Part shown: one piece after another, positions 12,490 through 22,210 of the stretch
Numbering within the stretch: position 1 is the first letter of the stretch
Layout: the number at the start of each line of letters is the position of its first letter
Assembly: GCA_013399115.1 (NCBI GenBank)
Contig: VXAA01000915.1
Location: 640,138-704,137 of the forward strand
DNA length: 64,000 bases
From: Anseranas semipalmata
Taxonomy: Eukaryota > Chordata > Aves > Anseriformes > Anseranatidae
Direction of reading: 5' to 3'
The notes under the pieces: generated by a model
What the model was told of the DNA's origin: nothing
Databases searched by the model: none
What the model saw: only the letters and a program-made list of their open reading frames with translations
Made by a program: the position numbers and the translations under genes

Positions 12490-12790
12490 TTGTGCCCCTT
12501 TGTTTCGCTCCCTAGAATGGCCTGTGATAAAGACACTTCCAACGTTGTTATTGCTTTTGCAAAATTCTTTTTATTTTTTTCTACAGGCAAACAATAATCT
12601 AAGGAGTCATATTGGAGGTAGCGTATCAGCAAGTGCCTACTTTATTATCAGCACAATATGGGCCTGTAATCTGATAATGATAAAAATCTGCCTCTTTGCT
12701 TTAACTCTTATCATTTAATTGGAGCGAAGGAGCACATTCGTTTGTTAATAATTTTATAATTGGTACTATCTGCTGAGACCTATCAAAGGA
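12490..12790. promoter_or_regulatory. AT-rich GATA/TAAT island next to CpG patch
   Basis: GATAA-type words occur near 12525, at 12645-12650 (TTATCA), 12673-12678, 12679-12684 and 12707-12712. TAATTGG and TTAATAATTTTATAATTGG follow to 12761. The island has no simple repeat beyond one T run and passes within 75 bp into a CpG-dense patch (12862-12992), a composition step typical of regulatory DNA. Confidence 0.42.
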
Positions 12791-12861
12791 ACCGTGCAAA
12801 AACAACCGCTTTCCGTACAAGCCATCTCCCTGATAAAACGAGCTTTACGCCATTTCAATGT

Positions 12862-12992
12862 TCCCGTTACCGCCTGCAGCGCAGGGCGCCTTCAGGGCGC
12901 ACAGCCCACCCACAGCACCGCAGCTCGGCGCTAACCCCCCCCTGCGCTCCCCCAGCTCCCGGCCTACACGCGGACCCGCGCGCTGGGAGCAG
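12862..12992. promoter_or_regulatory. Short CpG-dense patch
   Basis: About fifteen CpG dinucleotides are visible in roughly 130 bases, including CGCGCG near 12977, in a genome context where CpG is depleted. The patch is shorter than the usual CpG-island definition, and no exon or start can be supported in it. It may be an orphan CpG patch attached to the neighbouring AT-rich island. Confidence 0.45.
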
Positions 12993-14984
12993 GGGAGCTG
13001 GTGGCTTTTGCAATCCCTTCTGTTCTGCTTTAACTAGACATCCCAATATTTTGACAATGCAACGATGTGTCTCTTCACACTTGTGTCTCCCAGCCCAGCT
13101 CACCTGAGGCATCTCCTCTCTCGCTCCGCCATCTGCTTGCGAGCAGAGAGAAAGCAGAGACAGCTGGATCCGCGCAGGGTGTGAAGGCAAGCACACGCCG
13201 AAGGGTTTGTTTCCCCCAGCAATGAAAACACTAAGGATGTGCCTACACTGACAGTCAAGTAGGAGCCAAGTCTGTATTTAAACCCAGACCCACCCTGCTC
13301 GCAATGGGCCTCAGCAGCATCCCTGGGCTGCGGGGAGGCGAGAGGCAGCCAAGTTCATCGCCTCTGTGCCGGCGTGAACGTGATGGATTAGCCCCGAGTC
13401 GCTACAGCCCAGTCCACCAAGAGCTGGCCTACGCTCGACAGCTCTTCCCCACTGCAGCTATTCACATAGCAATTCAAATAAAACAGGTCAAAAACAGTCT
13501 GTGAGGGTAACTGGCATGGTCTGGTTAGTTTCCATACAGCTGACCTCTCCTCCTTTCTCCCCAAAAGTCCTCATCTGGGCCTCAGCCAGAGCACCTATTG
13601 GGACGAGTCCCTGCATCCTGCCCACGGGCCACCTGGGAAAGTGGCATCGGGGCTAGCTGAAACCTCGCCAGGGAAGGAGCTGGCAGTGGAGTACTCTGGG
13701 GGACTGAAGCCACCGGTCAGCCTGCACTGGCCACAGCCAGGCCACTCGGAGTCCCCATGCCTCAGGAGCCATCTCACCTGCAGCACGGACGCTCCCCTGT
13801 TAGCACGCTCTGGCAGCATGACACATGGTGCCCAACCCGCTGCAGATATCCCTAACGCAAACAAGCTCTAAGAAGCTGTGTCTCTTGTATGGCTGTTTGC
13901 ATTAAGGCACACGGAGCAAGCATTTGAACAATGACATGTTTGTTTAAATACCAACTAACACAACAGTAACCACAGCCTAACGAGAGCTGCTCCTGCCTTT
14001 GGCGAGGCTGGGGCCATCCCGCAGCACCCCTCCGCGCACCATCTCCTGCCAATGGAAGCAATGGCAACGGTGGGCAAAGCAAAAACTAGGAAAAGAGCAA
14101 GCACAACAAGTGAGAAAGCCGAAGCTGATGCATTCACATGACTCTAGACAATAGTGTTGATGAAAACCAGCCCAAAACTCATGAAATAACTGAGAGGTAT
14201 ATGCTCTGCTTCAGCCACACCACTAACTCCTGACGAGCAGCAAAGGGCACGGTTCTGCAGCTGAGCTTGCTCTGTTCTCAGGTAGGAAACGAAGGCAGTG
14301 AGAGGTATTTTGAAGCACTGCACTGCTGTCTAAGACATTAGCACTTCACTTCGAGCCTGGTTGCAACTCCTGCTTATCCGCCTTTTCAACAACATTTATG
14401 AAACTGGAAGTTGTCACTGTGACCAAATGACGAAGACGTACTTCAAAAACCCATCATCCTCCCACACTGGGACTTCTCTTTACCACGCAGAAGAACTGAG
14501 GCAAGCAGAAATCAGGGCTAATCCTTTTAAAAGGGGTCACCAACACCAGGTACCTGGATTTCTGCAAGGTCCTGCTTGAGACAACCCCTACTCACCTCCC
14601 GAAAGAGGAATGGCACAAGGCAGCCGCAGGGTGCACAAATCTTTGTGCTATTTTTCAGGCCTGTGTTAGAGCAAGATCTGATGCTGTGCTGTGAAAGATT
14701 TGCAGGAATTTTCTGCTGCTTTCCAGGAGTTCCTGGATCTAGTAGCTCACAAGGATTTCCCAAATGGGAATTTTCCAGCACCTTCTACAAATTTTCTACT
14801 GATTTATAGGAGGTTCTTGATCTAGAAAGGTTCCATGTCCAAGACTTTACCTGGAAAGCTCTGGAACCCCACAGTTCACCAGCCTGTCATTAAAGTGATT
14901 TAGACAGAAGCAGACAGCAAAATTTATCACAGGCTCCCCCACTGCCTGCACCTTCCCAGCACCGGTGTGTTTATGCATCACCCA
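12993..14984. other. No gene seen
   Basis: Mixed sequence without repeats I can identify. Short open frames of up to about 100 codons show no domains, hydrophobic signal or conserved pattern. Confidence 0.55.
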
Positions 14985-15115
14985 GGAATTTAAAAAAAAA
15001 AAAAGAAAAAAAAACTGATTAAATTTAAATTTGACCTTATCACATCTGGAGGGACCTATTAAGGCATCAATCAAAAGGAGAGCAAAAAAATTTATCTTTA
15101 ATAACCCTTAACAAC
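14985..15115. promoter_or_regulatory. AT-rich island with poly-A interruption
   Basis: After an A run (14992-15014, broken by one G) come TTAAATTTAAATTTGACCTT, CTTATCACATCTGG, TATTAAGGCATCAATCAAAAG and TTTATCTTTAATAACCC. These resemble nuclear-receptor half-site, GATA and PBX-like words. The flanks are GC-rich. Confidence 0.3.
14992..15014. repeat. Poly-A run interrupted by one G
   Basis: About 13 A, one G, then 9 A. No SINE or retrogene sequence is recognisable directly upstream, so it is treated as a simple repeat. Confidence 0.9.
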
Positions 15116-15589
15116 AGCTCCGTATCTAGCACCTGTGCCTGCATGGCTGGCAGCATAAAGGTAAAGGGGGAAAAAAAACAGAGGGTGCCGAGAGGCTGCC
15201 GGCATCTGGCAGGGCCATCACACCGCCTCCTGCTCCCCTCGCTGGGGCTGGCTCGGGACCCGGCGCACAGCTCTTGCTTCCAGGCCAGGTCTGCCCCAGG
15301 CACAGAGATGCCCCTGTCCCTGCTCTGCTCCTTGGGAGCACGCGTGGGGCGGGGGCTATCTGGGGCTGCGAGTCCCTCCGTGGAGCTCCTGCCTTGTCCC
15401 CCTCACACTGACATGGAACAGGGAAGGAGACACCAGTCCTTCTGGGCTAGAAAGCCCTGGGCCCAGTGCCAGAGAAGCCACAGCCCAGGAACCACGCAGG
15501 CCCATACTCTTCATCTCCCTCCTCCACCTTTACACCCCTCAGCCCTCGCAGGGGACTCGAACTTTTATTTTTTTTTTATACCCCATGAG

Positions 15590-15745
15590 CAATGATGATC
15601 ATTTGATACAGCAAGGGTGAGAGACTAATTAAAACCCAGAGCTTTATGATTTCTCTCAGCTCCTGCAAGATCTGACGGCCTAGGTTTATTTATGTGAGGT
15701 TTAAGTGTTTTATGCAAATCCTCGTGCTTGTGAAAGGCCCTGGAT
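15590..15745. promoter_or_regulatory. Candidate element with POU octamer
   Basis: The segment has ATGATGATCATTTGATACAG, a TAATTA homeodomain core (15626-15631), TTTATTTATG (CDX/HOX-like) and a perfect ATGCAAAT octamer (15712-15719). It is bounded by GC-rich sequence on both sides. Confidence 0.38.
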
Positions 15746-16824
15746 TTCCAGGCACGGGGAGGAAAGTACTGTGGTTATTCACAGTGCTGCTGCAGGCAGA
15801 GGGTCTGGCTCAACCCAGAGCATGGGATACGGATTCAGCTGGGCTGTTTAAGGTGCTGTTGTTTTGACATCAATTTCCATCCATGTCAATGGACCGGGGC
15901 TACACACGGTGACAAGTGGGGGCCCTGGAACTTGTTTCTATTTAGCCAAAGCAGCTGAAAAAACCTATTGCTTTCAGCTGCAGGGACCAGAAGCTCTTTG
16001 CCAGGAACCCTGGAAGCTGGCAGGGCACACAATGCGATGCCCTGCACAGGGGGTGCAGAGCTATGGCTGCTCCAGAGGTTTCCAGTGGTTTTACTGCATC
16101 AATCAAAAGCCTGATTGAAATTAAAACAAAGGCCCAGATTTTGCAATTTCATCTGCTTCCCCAGTGATGCGAGACAAACGGGAGAGAACGCGATACCTGG
16201 AAGGAAGCAGAGGCTATGCACAGGGCAACAGCCTTTGGAGCAGAGAGGGTCTTTGGGGCCTGTGCTGACAGCACACGGGGCTCTCCCAGGGGCACAGACC
16301 AGTCTGAGCTGGGTTCCCTCACCTTCCAGCTGCGGTACTTGGCTTTGGTGCCTGAAGCCATGGGCCCAACTTTGTCCTTAGCTCCCCCAGCCTTGTAGAG
16401 AGCTCGGTCCTGGATCACTCGCCTTCTATGTGGCCCTGTATGCACCCACAGCGCCCTGCCACGCCTGTGGCTGGAACGAGGCACCCGCTGGGGACAGCCA
16501 GCACGCTGCCAGGGCCATCTCCCCTCTCTGAACACAGGCCCAGCAGCAGGGAAGTCCTCAACAACTCGACAGGGACTTGCCATGAATCAAGTCACGCTTC
16601 TCCTTGCGGAGAGGAGCCCAAACTTGCAGACCTCCCCCTGGTGCCAGGCACTGTGCAGACTCAGAGGCTGCGCTCTGCCCTCCATAGCTCCCTACAAGCG
16701 TCCAAGACAAACGGTGAAGCAGAAATAACCCACAAGCTCCGAGTGCCACCTAACCAATTACTCCCAACTGCTTCCTTTCTTTAGAAATAGACACGGTCTT
16801 TCCTTTCCTCCCTACTTCCCAGGG

Positions 16825-16970
16825 CAGTTCAGAGGATTAATTATTATTGGATACACATTTGGGGCTGACACACTTTATAAACAGTTAGTATTAATCAGAT
16901 TGGAATTGATCAGCTCTGGCTTAGCATAACCCTTGTCAGCCACTCTCACATCTCCGCGCTGATCAGCGAT
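16825..16970. promoter_or_regulatory. AT-rich candidate conserved non-coding element
   Basis: It contains GGATTAATTATTATTGG (16834-16850), ACTTTATAAACAGTTAG, TATTAATCAGATTGGAATTGA read in overlapping words, and GCTTAGCATAACCC. Homeodomain-type TAAT/ATTA words occur at least four times in 60 bases. No repeat signature is seen. Confidence 0.4.
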
Positions 16971-19239
16971 GCTGTGATACATGGCTCACTGTGGCTCAGC
17001 CCAGGACCAGCCATCGGGACAGTCTACCAATGCCTCTTAGACCCCTACAACATGTCCCTGCCCCTCCACACCAAGGGGTACGTACAAACCCACTGGAGGA
17101 ACATCACAGAGATAGTTCAACCTAAACTGAGAAAAGGGAGGGCAAAGAATCTGTATGCAAAAATCACACAAGGTCACACTGAAGCTGTCTCACCAGCCTT
17201 GGCTCCACGCCTGGCATTCAGCCCCATCCTCCATGCCAATCTTTGCCCAGCTTTGCTTTCTCCCTGCCATCTATTTCCCATCTGTGCTGCACTCTGCAGC
17301 CTGCCCTCTGCCTCTCTTTTCTGCCCTATGCTTAAACACTGGGATCAAGAAACAGGGATACTGGGAGAACCACAAACAAACTTGGAGATTGCAGTCGAGC
17401 ACTGGCCTGAGCAGATGCCCCTCTCAGCCAGGAGAGGTGCTGCCCCGTTGCTCACCTCCTGCTCTCTGCTGTTTGACGCATGGCATCAATCAGACTTCAG
17501 CTCAGACGTCAACAGAAGCCGCTTTTCTGACTGCGAGGTCTCTGCTAAGCACAGCTCCTGGGGGCAGAGAGGCTCCTTACCAGGGCCTGCACAACTTGTT
17601 TACCCCTTGGGTGATGCAACACACCCGGATCCCCTGAAAGGCAGCTCCACAACCACTTCTCATTTTGAGGCTACACTGAGACACGGCAGCGTGATCTCCC
17701 CATGTACCACACAAGGGACGAGCTCCAGGGAGCAGCTCATTCGCCATCAGAACAAGCAGCTCGCAGCAGTGCTCTAAATCACAGCTTCCTCTGCAGTCAA
17801 GGGAGGGCAGGATCAGCCCCTCTGGGGACAAATGACGTTGCCCCGAGGTCACTGTTCAGGGTGGAAAGGCACCACTGACTGCTCTCCACCAGCTCTGGAG
17901 GGACCTTGATGGGATGCCTTGCTTGCAGAGGACTGATGCCATTTTGCCCCACGTGCTGAGAGGGATCATGTACAAAACCACACTATCTCCCTGGCAGTTC
18001 TGCTGTGCAGCTCATCTCGCAAAAAGCCAGTAATAGGAAAAAGTAACCAGTCATGTACCTTACACAGTTTTATGTAGGAACCGGGACGCATTTACCCCAC
18101 TTTTCCCCTGCAATGAGACAGAATAAGCTGACTTTCCCCAGCTATAGATAGACCAAGGCATGTCCTATATCCTGCCTGCAGAGCCAAACGATGCTTGCTC
18201 AGCATTAGCCTGGCAATCCTCCAAAATTGGATTTCCAATTAATAGCGTCGACTCATCACAGAGAAGAGGCAGCTCAGGGCTTCGTTGAAGGTCAAGGAAC
18301 TTCAGGCAGCACGGGACAGATTTACACCCCACCGAAGTTCCCAAATCACCTGCGGCACACCAAGGAGAGACCAGGCCCAACGTGCGAGCCTCCTGTCCGG
18401 CAAGGGTCAGAGGTGGCTTTGGAAGAGCTCAAGGTGGCTCACCCTAAACCCAGCAGCAGCAACACTGCAGAGACAGACAGAACTATCCCCACATTGGCAG
18501 CCACTGGGATGGAAGGGCATTTTTACCCTTCGTTGGCAAAAGCACATAACACCTGGACTGAGGGTGAAGAGAGCCACAGTAGCATTTAGATAAGCTTAAG
18601 GAGACGTGGCTCATACCAAACCTCTCCCTCCACAATAAAGACCACCCAGATGCCTTCAAGACGTTCCCCATATGGGATGGGGCCCCAGGAAATAGGGGCA
18701 CAACATGAAACAGCAACTTCTAGCCACCATTCGCATTAAAATATTTCCCATTCTCCTGCTTGGGCAAAGGTTCAAGATTTGAAGTTGGAGGGGAGAAGGG
18801 GGAGGAGAAGGTATTTTATTTATAACTGCACATTCATTTGATTAAGAGCTGTTTCTGAAAGATTTGCCTGAAACAATGCGAAGGGAAGAGGTGGGGCAGC
18901 AGGGAGAGAAATCACGCAGGGTTTAATCTAAGCAGCACTGCAGAGGGCTGGGCAATGGCTGGCGCTCTCCACCCAGCCCCTGCTGGAGCAGCTGAGCAGA
19001 GCTCACTTCCAGCTGAAAGACACGGCAGTTCCTGGAAGATGCCCCTTTCACGTGCCTCTGGAAATCAGGGGACCCTGTTCTGGACAGATGGGATCCCTCA
19101 AATACCAGCTTCATTCTAGGGATGGAGAACGGTTAAATTCCCCAATGAAATGACCAAAAATCCAGCTGCTGAGACTGACCAGACCTCTTCCTCTCCCTGA
19201 GGGTACTGCAGCCTTGCGTAATCACCTTGTACACATCTT
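16971..19239. other. No supported gene; long chance-like open frame
   Basis: The plus strand stays open from 16974 to 17777, but the frame starts at GTG and its first ATG lies well inside. Its composition is Ser/Pro/Leu/His-rich and no domain is recognisable. It also overlaps a 160-codon frame in another register, which points to a local shortage of stop codons rather than coding selection. The rest holds purine-rich patches (18785-18810). Confidence 0.5.
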
Positions 19240-19420
19240 CCTGTCATAAATTCACACACAAAAAAATCAATTAACTACCAGTGTTGTTGATTATAAATCA
19301 ACTATTTACATAATTAATGATTATATCTTTAATAAATGGTATGCAGGAGAGGAGGCCGGCAAAATATAGCCATTCTTTTGGCATCATCAATTATTTGGAA
19401 GGGAAGGCAATTACACTAAA
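19240..19420. promoter_or_regulatory. AT-rich candidate element
   Basis: ATCAATTAACTACC, GTTGATTATAAATCAAC (an inverted repeat of GTTGATT), TACATAATTAATGATTATAT and CATCATCAATTATTTGG lie within 150 bp. Clustered TAAT words in both orientations and lack of repeat structure suggest a regulatory block, continued by the one at 19500. Confidence 0.38.
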
Positions 19421-19499
19421 TCTTCCTTCCACCTACCTCTCTTGTCAAGGGAAATCTCCCCCTTCTTCCGATTCAGAGCCTGGAACTGGGCCTCCAACA

Positions 19500-19880
19500 T
19501 CACATTACTAAATTGCTTAAGCAGCATTTTAAATAACAAAAAGGGATATCATTTAATTTTTTTTTTGAAACATGAAAATCAATAAGCTGTCCTTCAGCTT
19601 CCCTGAGTGATTGGCTGGGGCTGTCTCTCAGAGCTAATTCAATTTTCAGTCTTATTCGGAGCAACCAAGGCTTCAGAAAATAATCAGGCTGATCTCACAG
19701 GCCCATCTGGGACTTCATCGAGGAATTCCTCTCATTGAATTAGATATCCTGCCCTTTTTGAAAGAAGATACATTCCTGTCATTATTTGGAGACACACCAT
19801 GATCAATAATCCTTGCTGATATTTATGGCTGCACTATGGGGTTATGATTCCCTGCATGTACGTGTACAGTGACTTGGAAC
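19500..19880. promoter_or_regulatory. Strong candidate conserved non-coding element
   Basis: Nearly 400 bases of non-repetitive, AT-leaning sequence: GAGTGATTGGCTGG (CCAAT-type), GAGCTAATTCAATTTTCAGT, AAAATAATCAGGCTGATC, TCATTGAATTAGATATCC, CATGATCAATAATCC, CTGATATTTATGGCTGC and GGGTTATGATTCCC. The density of distinct TAAT, TGATTG and GATA-like words is among the highest in the window. Confidence 0.45.
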
Positions 19881-20278
19881 CAACTACTGGGTGGAGAACC
19901 CATTGACTTGGACTGCATGGGTGAGGATCTCTCCAAGGCTGGTAAAGAAGATGCCCCCAAAATGTCAGACAGTTTCTACCTGGAAACTCTTGACCCACAG
20001 GTGCATAGGAGGGGGAAGTTCACAAAGCTGAGCACCTTATCAAGGGCAAGAGACCAGCCCAGGAGCCTGGTTGAGCAAGTGTCTTGCAAGAAGGAAGGTT
20101 GCCCTGGGTGGGGAGGGAAAAATGGCAGCTGGGAGGTAGGACTGCGTCCTGCTCTGTTGAAGGCTCTGTGGGTTTCCAGCAGGATGCTTAGACTGAGAAG
20201 ATGCCTTCTCCTTAATGCAGCTTTGTAGCTGAAGTTACCAACTACTGCCCACCTGCAGAGTTCCAGCTGCAGGACTCT

Positions 20279-20295
20279 GCCAGCAGAGGGGACAG
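20279..20295 (+). promoter_or_regulatory. CTCF-like motif
   Basis: GCCAGCAGAGGGGACAG matches the central CCAGCAGAGGGGGC-type CTCF core at most positions. Single-site matches of this quality also arise by chance. Confidence 0.3.
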
Positions 20296-20524
20296 CCTGA
20301 GTGCTCCCTAAATGCAGAACGCTCGCCCAGCTCAGCACGTCCGCAAAAGCAGCGGGCTGTGAGTTGTGGCAGCAGAGGTACGGACGGACACCCTCAGCAG
20401 CCTCCCTTGCTTTCGAGGGCGGTCCTGCAACAGATGTTGGTTCCTTCCTTATAAAACTGGTCTGGGTCATCTTTCCTCCATAGACTGCTCTCACTGTTTC
20501 TGAGCTGGTAATTGCATCTCCACA

Positions 20525-20592
20525 CGTGCCTGTAAAGCACCTAGCACAGCTCTAAATGCCATCATATTATTAAAGATTAATACTCCCCTATG
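20525..20592 (+). mobile_element. MIR or related SINE, 3' end
   Basis: The run GCCTGTAAAGCACCTAGCAC, then AGCTCTAAATGCCATCATAT and TATTAAAGATTAATA, resembles the 3' end of MIR/CORE-SINE and L2-type elements (TGTAAAGCGCTTAGCACA-like word, then an ATTATTATTA-like tail). No head or core is seen just upstream, so only the 3' end survives, or the element belongs to an L2-type LINE sharing that tail. Confidence 0.55.
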
Positions 20593-21639
20593 AAAAACTC
20601 AATGAACAAGGGAAAAAATCCCTCCACTGTCCACAGCCACTAGATCTTAACGGCAAAATAGGAGTTCAGAGCAAGTGTCCTTCCAGCCAAGCAGCCTATC
20701 GCTGAGAGTGGCCAGCAGAGGATGCTTAGGGAAAGAATAAGAAACGAGCCAGTACAGAATGAATTTACACCTTCCCAGCAACTGGTGAACTGAAGGCTTT
20801 CTGAGCCAGTACTTACATCTAGACCATCCTTTCCAACAGCTACACTTCAGGAATTCTCCTGATGTGGGACTAGCATCTGTGTGCCTTTCCTCCTGTTCCA
20901 GGAGGACTGTGCCTCCCTGCCCCTGGGGCTGATCAAGGAACCCAGGTGTGATAGTGACAGGAGCTACAGCAGCATCTGAGAGCAGCAGGCAGAAAACAGG
21001 TCATTTCTTTACAACAGCTTATAAAATTCAGCGGGAAACGATCACCCAGATGTTTCGCAGTAGAAAGAAACAAATATAACCCTGCTCTGGAAATCTTGAC
21101 GTCAGCTACAATATTAGGTCATACAGCACAGAGGGAGATTCCTATTCAATTCACTGAGACTACACACTGATTCATCAGAATCCTACTAGTTCCATCTCAT
21201 TACAGTCATCCGCTCCAGCACAAAAGATACCGTGGCTATTAACTGGATGACTAGCACTGCCCCATCTTGCAGATAAACTGGGAGAGAAGTTAAGGTGGCC
21301 TCCCGCAAGAGTGGATGCTGGGAAGAGAAAAGCAGCGGCCCAGTTACCAGTTGCTTCATCTCCATGAGAGATTTCTCCCTCAATACACACGTCTGTGTGT
21401 TTTCAAAAGACTGTGCGTTTACAGGGAGCCCAGTCATAACAGAGCAAATTTGAACATCCACCGAACCACCATAAACAACACTCGGTTTGAAACATTTTCT
21501 CCATCTTTCAAGATTATTGCAGCATCTGTTGATCACATTAAGTTGTAAGTGTGCTGTCTCCATGGAGACTGCAGAGTCTCCCCGGGTTTCCAGTTACTGT
21601 ATGTGGTTTGAGCTGAAAGCAGTCACCCAGTGAGTCAAT

Positions 21640-22210
21640 CTCCATTCTGAATAATGAAAGCAAAGGATGTCACTGGCTGATTGTTAGATATGTTGGATAA
21701 TGAAGCTAGATTTATCATTACAATTTCGTAATGAGACACTGGTATGGAAGTGACACCAAGTGGGGATTTGTGTAAGGTTTTGTTAAGTCCTTAAAAGCAG
21801 AGGGCATACTTCTTGCTTGAGGAGATGTCCATGTATCCATTGGGAAACTCTCCCCACGAATTTGCACAATAACTACAAAATAATCAGAAACTATCTTGTG
21901 AAACAAACAACCACAGATAAAAGCCACTCTTCAAGTGGAAAAAAGATCACAGCTAAAACCTCTTTTGCTTTTAATCAGCCTGAGGGCTCCTTGCAAGAAA
22001 GGTAAGGAATGTATTTTTTATAATGGATCAGGGCTGAATTCAAGAGCACCCAGCCAGCATGCAAAGTGACAACAGTAACGAGGAAACTCTTAATTTGGAT
22101 TGCAGACTTCGTTTTGTCAAATGATTGTGAGAACTGGAATTCTGTCTTAACTGTGCATTTGCTTTTAATTCTTGTAAAGGAGCAAAACCATAACAACATC
22201 TGAATTCATA
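21640..22210. promoter_or_regulatory. AT-rich candidate conserved non-coding region
   Basis: It contains a 7-bp inverted repeat TCATTAC (21715-21721) and GTAATGA (21728-21734). Further words include TTTTGTTAAGTCC, CACAATAACTACAAAATAATC, GTGAAACAAACAACCACAGATAAAAGCC (read in parts) and AATTTGGATTGCAG. No transposon signature is visible. Confidence 0.35.

Noticed and set aside
16630..16645. CTCF-like word on the minus strand (CACCAGGGGGAG)
   Set aside because: Mismatch at a key position of the core (GGGGGAG instead of GGGGGCG/A) and no supporting context.
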